From contig DASRFG010000023.1 of the NCBI GenBank assembly GCA_035651655.1, positions 661,028-725,027 on the forward strand: a stretch of DNA of 64,000 nucleotides. Reading direction: 5' to 3'. The stretch comes from Terriglobales bacterium. GTDB taxonomy: Bacteria > Acidobacteriota > Terriglobia > Terriglobales > Acidobacteriaceae. Below the pieces are notes generated by a model. The model was not told the origin of the DNA. It did not search any database and saw nothing but the letters and a program-made list of their open reading frames with translations. The translations under genes and the position numbers were made by a program. Shown one piece after another: positions 36,040 to 44,681 of the stretch (the first letter of the stretch is position 1; each line of letters opens with the position of its first letter).

Positions 36040-38745
36040 TTGCAAACGCCCGCGCTGATGCAGCCAGAAACCATCACGCCCCAAAAAGCCTCTGGTAAAG
36101 CGCTCACCCTTATTCTCCTGGTGCTGGTCGTTCTGCTTTTTGCGGCAGGCGCACCAGCAGCAGCGCCCGCTCAGGATGTTCCGGCCAACGATCTTGAACT
36201 TTCCAGACCAGTCCGCGCCTGGGAGTTTCTTCCGGCTGTAGGCACGCGTGCCGGACTGTTTGGCCAGGAATCGGGCGCGTTTGAAGCGTGGGTGTATCCG
36301 CTCAAGCTTTTTCGCGAGTTTCGGCTGCAATTTCGTATTGCCGACCGGGTGTTACCCGCAGAAGCTCTGGCCCGCACGCTCACCGTTCACGCTGAATCGG
36401 CCACTATTACTTATGTCTACGACACATTTCAGGTAAAAGAGACCGCATTCGTCCCGGTTAACGAACCTGGAGCGGTTGTACTAGTGGAGGTCGAAACTGC
36501 GGAGCCGCTGCAGATAGAAGCAGAATTTGTTCGCGATTTCACCCTGGAATGGCCAGCTGCGCTAGGCGCAACCTACATGAGCTGGGACGCAGCTTTGCGC
36601 GCCTTCGTGATGGCTGAAGAGCAGCGAAAATATGTCGCACTCGTCGGCTCGCCTTCAGCAGTCGTCCTGGAACAGGAATACGCTACCAACTACTCGAGCT
36701 CCGCCATAACTTCATTCTCTCTGGGGCAAATCAACAAGGGCCGGGACAAAAAGGTCATTATTATTGCCGGGTCCATAACGGGTCGAGCGGCTGCTGAGAA
36801 AACGTTTCAGCACCTGGCCGCCGACTACAACGCTTTATTGCGCGACTCCGCCGACTATTACCGGCGCTACCTCGACCACACCATCACCCTTACGCTGCCC
36901 GACTCACGAATGCAGCAAGCGTACGATTGGGCGCGAGTCAGCATGCTGCAAGGCGTAGTTGCTAATCCATATCTCGGCACGGGATTAGTGGCCGGCTACC
37001 GAGGTTCGGATGGCGGACAGCGGCCTGGGTTCGCGTGGTTCTTCGGGCGCGACACGGAGTGGACGGCTTTGGCACTCGATGCCGCCGGCGATTTTGTGCA
37101 CGTTCGCCAGGGTCTCGAATTTTTGGCGCAATACCAGCGCGCCGACGGAAAAATCCCCCACGAGATCGCGCAGACTGCCAGCCTGGTTGACTGGTTTAAA
37201 AGCTTCCCCTATCCGTGGGCGTCTGCGGATGCGACCCCGCTTTTCATTATCGCTGTCCGTGATTATGTCCTTCACAGCGGCGATGTCGCCTTCGCCACTC
37301 AAAAATGGGAGAACATCCAAAGGGCCTATCAATTCCTGCGCTCCACGTGGGATCCGCAAGGGCTCGCGCAGAATTTTGGGATCGGGCATGGCTGGATCGA
37401 AGGTGGCCCGCTACGCCCTCCCGAGGAGCCAACCACCAACCTGGGCGGCCTGGACATGAGTTCCGGCCAGCCCAAGCCGCGGGTGATCAAAACTGAACTT
37501 TATCAAAGTGGATTGGGGATTGAAGCATTAACTGCACTTGCGGATCTGGCGAGGCTTTCTGGTCACAATGATCTCCGCGGCGAAGCCGAGCAGGCGGTCG
37601 AGCATCAGCGGCAATTACTGAATAAGCTTTTCTGGAATCAAAACGCAAAGAGCTTTGCTTTCGCTCTGGATCCGAAGGACCAGCGCATAGACGTTCCCAG
37701 CGTGCTGGCTACTGTTCCCATGTGGTTTGGCCTGCTCGATATGGACAAAGCGCAGCCCATGATCAACCAGCTCGCGGATGCCGACTTTGAAACCGACTGG
37801 GGCTCACGAATCATTTCTTCGCGTGATCCTCGATACAATCCCGCCGGCTACCACTACGGCACCGTCTGGCCGCTGTTTACCGGTTGGGCCGCGGTGGGCG
37901 AGTATCGCTATCACCGCCCACTGGCTGCCTACGCCAATCTGCGTGCGAATGCCGAACTCGTCCTCGGCGGCTCGCTGGGCCACGTCACCGAGGTTCTCTC
38001 CGGTGATTACCACCAGTCGCTTTCTACGAGTTCGCCGCACCAGATCTGGTCGGCGGCAATGGTTGTGAGTCCCTTATTGCGGGGGTTGATGGGAATGGAG
38101 GTCAACGTCCCCGCGCATCAGTTCACCTTCGCGCCCCACGTTCCGGCAGAATGGAATTCCTTCCGTGTAGGAAATGTGCGAGTGGGCAGCGTAACTATTG
38201 ATCTCGCGTACAGCCGAGCCGACGATGAAATCAAGCTCGAGGCGCGAAGCGCCGGGAAGGGTGAATGCATACTCCAGTTCGCGCCTGCAGTGAGTCTCCA
38301 CGCTCGCGTGCTGGACGTGGAGATGAACGGTCGCCCCGCAGCTTTTCATCTACAAGCAAATACTGAAGACCAGCATATCCAGATTCGGGTGCCAATTCTC
38401 CCCGGCCTCAACACCATCCGCATTCGCATGCAGGGTGATTTCAATCTGGGCGTAATTGCACCGCTTCCGCGTCTCGGTTTAACGAGCCGAAACTTGAAAT
38501 TTGTTTCCCAATCGTGGAGCGCAGACCGCCAACGGCTTCAGTTGGAAGTTTCTGGCCTGTCAGGGCGGGAATATCAGATCCCGGTGTTTGGCTCAGCTCT
38601 GTTTGATGTACAAGGCGCACGGGTAAACAAAGATCGCGAGGGATTCAAGTCCATCCAACTTCGAATGCCAGAAGCCGTCAGCCCAGGGTATCTACACACA
38701 AGTATCACCATACGATTCTCGGCAGGAAAGCCGAACGCCCATTAA
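36040..38745 (+). CDS. Exported six-hairpin glycosidase (GDE_C/GH63-like)
   Basis: About 901 aa. Starts at TTG 36040 just after GAGGGGAGA or at ATG 36058; the latter has poorer ribosome-binding spacing. Signal anchor LTLILLVLVVLLFAAGAPAA. An N-terminal beta domain is followed by an (alpha/alpha)6 domain with WFFGRDTEWTALALDAAGDF, the hallmark of amylo-alpha-1,6-glucosidase-type enzymes, and HYGTVWPLFTGWAAVGEYRY near the base region, then C-terminal beta modules. An alpha-glucan debranching or related exo-activity is likely; exact specificity is uncertain. It is divergent from the CRTAC1 copy B gene with only about 70 bp between. Confidence 0.8.
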   Translation: MQTPALMQPETITPQKASGKALTLILLVLVVLLFAAGAPAAAPAQDVPANDLELSRPVRAWEFLPAVGTRAGLFGQESGAFEAWVYPLKLFREFRLQFRIADRVLPAEALARTLTVHAESATITYVYDTFQVKETAFVPVNEPGAVVLVEVETAEPLQIEAEFVRDFTLEWPAALGATYMSWDAALRAFVMAEEQRKYVALVGSPSAVVLEQEYATNYSSSAITSFSLGQINKGRDKKVIIIAGSITGRAAAEKTFQHLAADYNALLRDSADYYRRYLDHTITLTLPDSRMQQAYDWARVSMLQGVVANPYLGTGLVAGYRGSDGGQRPGFAWFFGRDTEWTALALDAAGDFVHVRQGLEFLAQYQRADGKIPHEIAQTASLVDWFKSFPYPWASADATPLFIIAVRDYVLHSGDVAFATQKWENIQRAYQFLRSTWDPQGLAQNFGIGHGWIEGGPLRPPEEPTTNLGGLDMSSGQPKPRVIKTELYQSGLGIEALTALADLARLSGHNDLRGEAEQAVEHQRQLLNKLFWNQNAKSFAFALDPKDQRIDVPSVLATVPMWFGLLDMDKAQPMINQLADADFETDWGSRIISSRDPRYNPAGYHYGTVWPLFTGWAAVGEYRYHRPLAAYANLRANAELVLGGSLGHVTEVLSGDYHQSLSTSSPHQIWSAAMVVSPLLRGLMGMEVNVPAHQFTFAPHVPAEWNSFRVGNVRVGSVTIDLAYSRADDEIKLEARSAGKGECILQFAPAVSLHARVLDVEMNGRPAAFHLQANTEDQHIQIRVPILPGLNTIRIRMQGDFNLGVIAPLPRLGLTSRNLKFVSQSWSADRQRLQLEVSGLSGREYQIPVFGSALFDVQGARVNKDREGFKSIQLRMPEAVSPGYLHTSITIRFSAGKPNAH

Positions 38746-38791
38746 TGGCGTCAGTCAGACCAACCACAAGGGTTGGAATCTCAGTCCTGTT

Positions 38792-38956
38792 TTACAAAAC
38801 TTGGGTAACCGGCTTTACCTTCTTGGGCACGCACTTGTGGCTCAGGTAATCCACAGCGTCTCGACATAGCCTTTGACACCTGTGGCAACGAATTGGGCCC
38901 TTGACCTCGCAGCGCGCAGAACTTTTCTTTCTGGGGAACCTGAGGATTCGTACCAT
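38792..38956 (-). CDS. Small Cys-rich putative zinc protein
   Basis: 54 aa from the ATG at 38956 (AGGA about 8 bases upstream); a longer frame extends to 39001. Five cysteines in the pattern C-x8-C-x2-C-x3-C-x10-C with basic flanks (RILRFPRKKSS, VPKKVKPV) look like a zinc ribbon or knuckle. It is the only coding candidate in the 346-bp gap 38746-39091. No family recognised. Confidence 0.4.
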   Translation of the reverse strand: MVRILRFPRKKSSARCEVKGPIRCHRCQRLCRDAVDYLSHKCVPKKVKPVTQVL

Positions 38957-39091
38957 GACACCATTCCTAGCTGGGGGAGGTCTCCAGCCTACAAAATACA
39001 CCTTGCCTGGGCAACAAAAATCCAGAGTAGCTGCTTATTCTTACAACATTAAGACTATGTCTTATAGCATTAAGAGAGGAGAAGTTCCCGC

Positions 39092-39934
39092 TTAGGCTTC
39101 CGCGCCAGGCCTGCCTAACGCCCGGGTCGCTCTTACGTCCAAATACTCGGCCTCGACTTTCGTGCTTCCATCCGTGGCCGTGTTGTACTCAGTCCACAGC
39201 GACTCCAGCCGAGAAGCCAACTCCAATTGGCCTGGTGGTTCCAGTCGTGTGAACGCGACCTGGGTCGGCCCGAAGTACTGCCGAAAGAATCCCACTACCT
39301 CTTTGGGACTGAACGGATAATGGAAGAGTACCTTCTGCCGCGTGAGGCTCAAGTCGGAAACTCGGCCAGAGAAGCGCTGCCGCACGACCTCCTCACTTCC
39401 CCAAAGTGCGGGCGCGGGCAGCCCGGGAGGAGGCGGCACCATTTCTGCCGTCACGCGAAACGACTTGCCCACGAATCCTTCTGGAGTCCAGTTCGCCATC
39501 GCCACTTGGCCACCCGGCTTGCAAACGCGAATCAGTTCAGCGGCGACGCGCTCCGGTCGGGGCGCGAACATTGCGCCAAACATGCTGAGTACGAAGTCGA
39601 AAGACTTATCATCAAAGCGGAGTTCTTCCGCATCACCCTCCTCGAACCAGACGTTGACTCCTTCTGACGCCGCCCGCTTGCGCCCCTGGTCGAGCAAATT
39701 GGTTGCGATGTCAACCCCGGTCACGACGCCGCCTTTCCGTGCCGATGGGATGGCTGAGTTTCCGGTTCCGCAAGCCACATCCAGCACGCGAGCTCCGGGC
39801 GTAATTTTCGTTCGCCCTACGAAGTCTTCGCCGGCTTTGGCGACGTAGTTGGCAATCTGGCCAAAGTCGCCCGCCGTCCAGCTGGCCTTCATGCTGGACT
39901 TGAGCCGAGCGAAATCGATATTGCCAGCTTGCAT
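39092..39934 (-). CDS. Class I SAM-dependent methyltransferase
   Basis: 280 aa cytoplasmic enzyme. Motif I is VLDVACGTGNSAI, followed by the acidic strand VVTGVDIATNLLDQGRKRA, then FEEGDAEELRFDDKSFDFVL and VCKPGGQVAMANWTPEGF, typical of UbiE/Coq5-like methyltransferases. GAGGT lies 7 bases before the ATG. Substrate unknown; the isolated position gives no hint. Confidence 0.85.
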   Translation of the reverse strand: MQAGNIDFARLKSSMKASWTAGDFGQIANYVAKAGEDFVGRTKITPGARVLDVACGTGNSAIPSARKGGVVTGVDIATNLLDQGRKRAASEGVNVWFEEGDAEELRFDDKSFDFVLSMFGAMFAPRPERVAAELIRVCKPGGQVAMANWTPEGFVGKSFRVTAEMVPPPPGLPAPALWGSEEVVRQRFSGRVSDLSLTRQKVLFHYPFSPKEVVGFFRQYFGPTQVAFTRLEPPGQLELASRLESLWTEYNTATDGSTKVEAEYLDVRATRALGRPGAEA

Positions 39935-40068
39935 TCAGTACCTCACTAGAAGTGAAATTATCCCACGGCAGCAACTGATGTTGCCTTCAGGGGCTTGACT
40001 TGCTTTTTGACCCATCCTTATTGCCGTCGTTAGCCTTAAACAAGGCAGCTATATTCCCAAGATTGGAA

Positions 40069-40080
40069 CAGGGCTATAAT
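40069..40080 (+). promoter_or_regulatory. Possible -10 region (CAGGGCTATAAT)
   Basis: TATAAT at 40075-40080, about 90 bp before the ATG at 40169, in the same CAGGGCTATAAT context as at 13326-13337. No well-placed -35, so an extended or activator-dependent promoter is possible. Confidence 0.35.
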
Positions 40081-40168
40081 ACTCCTCCGAGATTCTCCCT
40101 AAAGAGAGTGGCTGCTGACGTGCTTAACTATTATGTGGCGGATAACCTTGAGGCTATGCGCCTTTTCT

Positions 40169-42436
40169 ATGGGCCCAAGACAACTTCTCTGTAAGCTTCT
40201 TACCCTCACGATTTGCTCCCTTGCATTCGGCTCTCAGGCATTTGGCGGAACCGTGACCATCACCACGCCCACTAATGGGTCGACCGTCACTTCGCCTGTC
40301 CATGTGCATGCCACCTACGATGGTTCCGTTCCCGCCGCATACATGAAGATCTGGGTTGATCACGTTGCAGGCACGGTTCAACACAGCACAAATGTGTTTG
40401 ATACCACCGTTACTTTGGCCAATGGTCCACACCTGATCGAGGTCCAAGCCAAGGACGGCACCAGCCTGATCGTGTACACCACCGGCTCCCACATAACTGT
40501 TACGTCCGCAGCCACGGTCACCGTGAGCCCAGCGTCCGTTAATCTCCAAACCGGTGGAACGCAGCAATTTACCGCCACGGACAGCGCCGGCCTGCCGGTT
40601 AGCTGGACGGCCACCGGGGGAACCATAACCAGCGCAGGGTTATATCAAGCAGGTTCAGTTTCAGGGACATTCAGCGTTACGGCCACCGATTCAAACAGCA
40701 ACCAGGGAACGGCCACGGTTACTATTTCCCCGCCAAACACTGTCACTATTCAGACCCCAACCAATGGTTCGACCGTGACCTCGCCCGTCCATGTGCACGC
40801 GACCTACAACGGGTCGGTTGCCGCCACCTACATGAAGATTTGGGTGGACCATGTTGCGGGCACGGTTCAACACACAACAAATGTATTTGACACCAGCGTC
40901 AGCCTGACGAACGGGGCGCACCTGATCGAAGTGCAGGCCAAGGATGCGACTACCGCGAAAGTTTTTACCGGACGCACCAACATAACCGTCACTACTGCCC
41001 TGAATTACACCAGCTGGAAAAACGACAACCAGCGCACCGGACAACAGGCCAGCGAGACCGTGCTCACGCCTGGCAATGTGAATTCAACCACCTTTGGATT
41101 GAAATTCAGCGATCCCGTGGACGGTTCGGTATACAGCCAGCCGCTTTATTTGGCTAACCTGATGATCGGCAGTAGCACCCACAACGTAGTGTTCGTCGCT
41201 ACCGAACATGACAGCGTGTATGCCTTTGATGCCGACATCGCGGGTGCGCCGCTGTGGCAGCAGAGTCTAATCCCGCCAGGAGCGACTACGGCCCCACAAA
41301 CCCTGGTGCTCGGCTCTATCCGGCCAGAAGTCGGGATTACCGGCACACCGGTGATTGATGTCGCCGCCGGGACCCTGTACGTAGTCGCTGAAACTCTAGA
41401 GAACAGCAGCATTGTTTTCCGGTTGCATGCTTTAAGCGTTACCACCGGCGCTGAGAGGCCAGGCAGCCCAGTCATTCTTAATGCTCCGGGTTGGCAGCCG
41501 TTCCGCCAGTTGCAACGGCCCGGCCTGCTGCTCGCCAATGGCAATGTGTACATAGCCTTCGGATCGCAAAATGACACCGATCCTTATCATGGCTGGCTGT
41601 TTGCGTATAGCGCAGTATCGTTGGCGCAAATGGCGGTTTGGACTAGCACGCCGACCGGCACGGAAGGATCTATCTGGATGGCTGGCGCCGCTCCTGCCGC
41701 TGATTCCAGCGGGAACATTTATGTTTCCACTTCTAATGGAGACTGGGACGGCACGCAGAACTACTCCACCAGCTTCGTCAAGCTGAGTCCAAATTTAACC
41801 GTGCTCGATTACTTCACTCCATTTGATCAAGCCACACTCTCCAGGAAAGACTGGGACCTGGGCTCTGGTGGACTGCTGTTGGTGCCAGATCAAACCGGGG
41901 CTCATCCCCACGAAATCATCGGTTGCGGCAAGGGGCCGGATGTGTACGTAGTAGATCGCGACAAGATGGGGCACTACCAATCAACGTCCAACAGCCAGAT
42001 TGTTCAAACTCTCACCAACATTGTTGGTGGCCCGGTGGGCACGCAAGCCGACAATCATTGCTTCACCAGCGCGGCTTACTGGCAAGGCAGCCTTTACTTT
42101 GTGGGCAACAATGACGTAATCAAGCAGTTCGCCCTGGATCCTGTGACCGGCAAGATGTCCGCTGCCCCAGTGTCACAAGGTACGTTCGTATTCAACTTCC
42201 CGGGGGGGCAACCGGTGGTTTCGTCCAACGGTTCGAGCAATGGAATTGCGTGGGTGGTTGACCGCCCAACTTCTAACCCGAGCCTGCATGCCTATGACGC
42301 GACCAACCTGGCCAATGAGCTGTATCGGAGTCCGGCGCTCACAGGGACACCGACCAAATGGGCGGTGCCCACTGTGATTAACGGCAAGGTGTACGTCGGC
42401 ACCTCGCGCCATTTATGGGTCTTCGGGCTGAAGTAG
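40169..42436 (+). CDS. Exported Ig-like / quinoprotein-type beta-propeller protein
   Basis: About 755 aa from ATG 40169, which gives a signal peptide (LLTLTICSLAFGSQAFGG); the frame is open to 40133. Domain order: Ig-like module 1 (TPTNGSTVTSPVHVHATYDG), a BIG2-type module (VTVSPASVNLQTGGTQQFTA), Ig-like module 2 nearly identical to module 1, then a PQQ-type eight-bladed propeller fold (NDNQRTGQQASETVLTPGNV, FVATEHDSVYAFDAD, HLWVFGLK at the end). No PQQ-ligand set could be confirmed. Probably a surface-exposed binding protein. Confidence 0.8.
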   Translation: MGPRQLLCKLLTLTICSLAFGSQAFGGTVTITTPTNGSTVTSPVHVHATYDGSVPAAYMKIWVDHVAGTVQHSTNVFDTTVTLANGPHLIEVQAKDGTSLIVYTTGSHITVTSAATVTVSPASVNLQTGGTQQFTATDSAGLPVSWTATGGTITSAGLYQAGSVSGTFSVTATDSNSNQGTATVTISPPNTVTIQTPTNGSTVTSPVHVHATYNGSVAATYMKIWVDHVAGTVQHTTNVFDTSVSLTNGAHLIEVQAKDATTAKVFTGRTNITVTTALNYTSWKNDNQRTGQQASETVLTPGNVNSTTFGLKFSDPVDGSVYSQPLYLANLMIGSSTHNVVFVATEHDSVYAFDADIAGAPLWQQSLIPPGATTAPQTLVLGSIRPEVGITGTPVIDVAAGTLYVVAETLENSSIVFRLHALSVTTGAERPGSPVILNAPGWQPFRQLQRPGLLLANGNVYIAFGSQNDTDPYHGWLFAYSAVSLAQMAVWTSTPTGTEGSIWMAGAAPAADSSGNIYVSTSNGDWDGTQNYSTSFVKLSPNLTVLDYFTPFDQATLSRKDWDLGSGGLLLVPDQTGAHPHEIIGCGKGPDVYVVDRDKMGHYQSTSNSQIVQTLTNIVGGPVGTQADNHCFTSAAYWQGSLYFVGNNDVIKQFALDPVTGKMSAAPVSQGTFVFNFPGGQPVVSSNGSSNGIAWVVDRPTSNPSLHAYDATNLANELYRSPALTGTPTKWAVPTVINGKVYVGTSRHLWVFGLK
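40256..40980 (+). repeat. Internal duplication of Ig-like module
   Basis: The stretches around 40256-40490 and 40745-40980 encode almost the same about 80-residue module; both include SPVHVHATY, MKIWVDHVAGTVQH and HLIEVQAKD. The intervening segment encodes the BIG2-like domain. Confidence 0.85.
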
Positions 42437-42443
42437 GCTTGGT

Positions 42444-43043
42444 TTATTTCTGGCTGACCAGCGAACCCGCTTCCTCGATGCTGCCCTTCACCAGATCGGT
42501 TTGTATCTTCATTTTCTGACCGGGCAGTAGGTCCACGGTCGTCTCAAACGGCTGGTATCCGGGCAAAGCGATGCGTACATTGTGCTGTCCTGGTGTAAGC
42601 AGCATTGCCTTTCCGATTCCGTCGAATTCATTGACGTGGCCGGCAAACTGCTCGTCAACGAACACGGCAGCTCGATTCGGATTGGCGGCAATCTTCAACT
42701 CGGCCGTCGCCGCGCCCGTAGGCTTCCGTTCCTGCTTCATCAGCGCAACCTTCACTACGTGCAGCTCACCGGGCTCGAGCACGGCCTCTTGGACGTAGTC
42801 TTTGTACCAGGCCTGCCGCACAACAATCTCATGCGTGCCCGGGAGCAGCAGAATCTTTTTGTCTCCTTTGAGTTCTTTCACGTAACCGACGTATTGGCCA
42901 TCCACCCAGACTCCGGCGTTTTTGTCTGCACCTTTGTCTGCCACAAACCGCAATTCGGACATAACCTGGTTATCGGCGTGCACCGTGCCTGCGATGCCGA
43001 CCGCGCAAAATCCAGCCAACAACAAACTTAAATACTTGGACAC
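42444..43043 (-). CDS. Exported PEGA-domain protein
   Basis: 199 aa. I place the start at GTG 43043, which has GGAGG 5 bases upstream; the frame itself reaches 43055. Signal peptide YLSLLLAGFCAVGIAGTVHA. Two PEGA units follow: AGVWVDGQYVGYVKELKGDK with LPGTHEIVVRQ, and AAVFVDEQFAGHVNEFDGIG with TPGQHNVRIALPGYQPF. PEGA domains are surface or periplasmic beta modules of unknown detailed function. Same strand as the Vgb-like gene, 195 bp downstream of it. Confidence 0.85.
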   Translation of the reverse strand: MSKYLSLLLAGFCAVGIAGTVHADNQVMSELRFVADKGADKNAGVWVDGQYVGYVKELKGDKKILLLPGTHEIVVRQAWYKDYVQEAVLEPGELHVVKVALMKQERKPTGAATAELKIAANPNRAAVFVDEQFAGHVNEFDGIGKAMLLTPGQHNVRIALPGYQPFETTVDLLPGQKMKIQTDLVKGSIEEAGSLVSQK

Positions 43044-43214
43044 TTCAACCTCCACTCAAATTTATTGATTGGGAAGAAATTCCCCTTTTGGGATTACCCC
43101 GATGCTAGCTAGCGAGGACTCAGGTCGCAAGCGGATTATGGCCTTAATCAGCCATATCCCCGATGTTTGAAGACCCGGTAAACCCCTGAGTTTTTCGATT
43201 AATTTCACTGCTGT

Positions 43215-43236
43215 TGCAAACCTCGGCAGGTTTGCA
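43215..43236 (-). other. Hairpin just after the Vgb-like gene
   Basis: TGCAAACCT, CGGC loop, AGGTTTGCA: 9-bp perfect stem starting 2 bases after the stop of the minus-strand gene. There is no T-run, so it is a weak terminator or mRNA 3'-end stabiliser. Confidence 0.5.
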
Positions 43237-43238
43237 GG

Positions 43239-44219
43239 TTATTGCTTCACTTCCGCCACTGCGACCTTGTTCACTCCGCTACAGGCCAGGTACAACTTGC
43301 CTTCCGGCGTCGCCACCATATTTCGGACCACGCCTCCGCCGGAAGGAATTGGCGTGCTGGAGAAATGTTTCGTCGCAGGGTCGAAGCTCACTAAGGTGTT
43401 CGGCTGCACTCCAGATTCGCTGTACCAGACGGTCCCGTCCGGCGCGACCGCTATTCCATAAGGCTCTGACTCCGCGCCCGAGGGCGAGGCCCATTCTTCT
43501 ACTTTCTTGGTTTTTGGGTCGAAGTGTCCTAAATACCCGCGGGCATAATCGCTGTAATAAATAGTTCCATCTTTTCCCGCTGCCAACCGGCGCGGACGCG
43601 CGCCTTGCGGCAAGCTGTACTCAGAAATTTCCATGGTTTTTGGATTGATTGAGGCCAGCTTGTTGGTCCCAAATTCGCAGAAGTAGGGCGTTCCATCCGA
43701 CGTGACCACGATCCCATAAGGCACCGCATTGGGAGTTGGCACTTCTTTAAGCCTGATGTCGCCGCTGCGAGGATCAAGTTGCCCCACAAAATTGGAGCTC
43801 TGCACTGTAAACCAGAGTGTTCCCCTGTTGTCGAATACCGGCGTGTGTGGATCGCGGGCGCGCGGATCCGGCATTCGATATTCGCGAACCTCACCGGTCT
43901 TCGGATTCAGTTTTCCAATGTACCCCTTGCGGTTTCCGGTGAACCAGATGTTTCCGTCGTGATCGGCAACCAGTCCGTGCGGCCCGGAATCAGCGATCTT
44001 GAGAGCGAATTCCTTGAACTGCCCGGTGCTGGGATCGAGACGTCCCAATTTGTTTGCCAGTTGCTCCGTGAACCAGAGCGAACCATCGGGCGCGAGGGCG
44101 GGATCGTGCGGCCTGGAGTCGGGAGTAGGCACCGACCATTCGTGAATGGAAACCTGGCCGGTGGCCGCAGAAGCTGCGGCGGTAATTAGGATCAGTAACC
44201 AAAACCGAAGTGACTGCAT
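43239..44219 (-). CDS. Exported Vgb-like (virginiamycin B lyase family) beta-propeller protein
   Basis: 326 aa. Signal peptide FWLLILITAAASAATG. The propeller repeats DGSLWFTEQLANKLGRLDP, DGNIWFTGNRKGYIGKLNP, DGTPYFCEFGTNKLASINP and DGTVWYSESGVQPNTLVSFD are the Vgb/SMP-30-like pattern with seven blades. GGAGG lies 6 bases before ATG. True Vgb is a cytoplasmic streptogramin lyase; this one is exported and has only the fold, so antibiotic resistance should not be inferred. Role unknown. Confidence 0.82.
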   Translation of the reverse strand: MQSLRFWLLILITAAASAATGQVSIHEWSVPTPDSRPHDPALAPDGSLWFTEQLANKLGRLDPSTGQFKEFALKIADSGPHGLVADHDGNIWFTGNRKGYIGKLNPKTGEVREYRMPDPRARDPHTPVFDNRGTLWFTVQSSNFVGQLDPRSGDIRLKEVPTPNAVPYGIVVTSDGTPYFCEFGTNKLASINPKTMEISEYSLPQGARPRRLAAGKDGTIYYSDYARGYLGHFDPKTKKVEEWASPSGAESEPYGIAVAPDGTVWYSESGVQPNTLVSFDPATKHFSSTPIPSGGGVVRNMVATPEGKLYLACSGVNKVAVAEVKQ

Positions 44220-44359
44220 GCGCCACCTCCAAAAAATTCAGCGCAAAGCCCACAAATTGGGCCCCTAAATTGTATAGCTAAGGGGCGGTCCCATGCGGAT
44301 GCCTTGCATGCTCGGAAACAAATACTCGTCCTGCTGCCTTTGATTTAGACTCTTACGCT

Positions 44360-44656
44360 ATGCAAATGCCAGGGCAGCCGAATATAAAACTCATCAACAG
44401 CCCAGAATACCGGGAGAGCTATGCCAACAGCGTGCAAGTGCGGGTGAATGTGTGGGACTTCTTTCTCGTCTTCGGCACGCTTCAGCAACAGACCGAGACC
44501 CAGGTCGAGGTGCGAAATTTCCAGGGTATCTATCTGAGTCCGCAGCAAGCTAAGGCGTTGCTTGCGATCCTGCAACAAAACGTCGTCAGCTACGAGAACA
44601 CATTTGGCGAGATCAAGCTCGACCCGCGTATGGTCGCGAGCGGACCAGTCCACTGA
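44360..44656 (+). CDS. DUF3467-family protein
   Basis: 98 aa. The segment SYANSVQVRVNVWDFFLVFG and the ending LSPQQAKALLAILQQNV followed by YENTFGEI are characteristic of DUF3467, a small cytoplasmic family of unknown function found across many phyla. No signal peptide. The next gene begins 25 bp after its stop. Confidence 0.8.
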   Translation: MQMPGQPNIKLINSPEYRESYANSVQVRVNVWDFFLVFGTLQQQTETQVEVRNFQGIYLSPQQAKALLAILQQNVVSYENTFGEIKLDPRMVASGPVH

Positions 44657-44681
44657 CGGTAACGACGGCGCTCGGAAGCCC

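Noticed and set aside
43239..44219. Antibiotic resistance by virginiamycin B lyase
   Set aside because: Only the propeller fold matches; the protein is exported, and Vgb-like propellers are common in soil bacteria without this activity.
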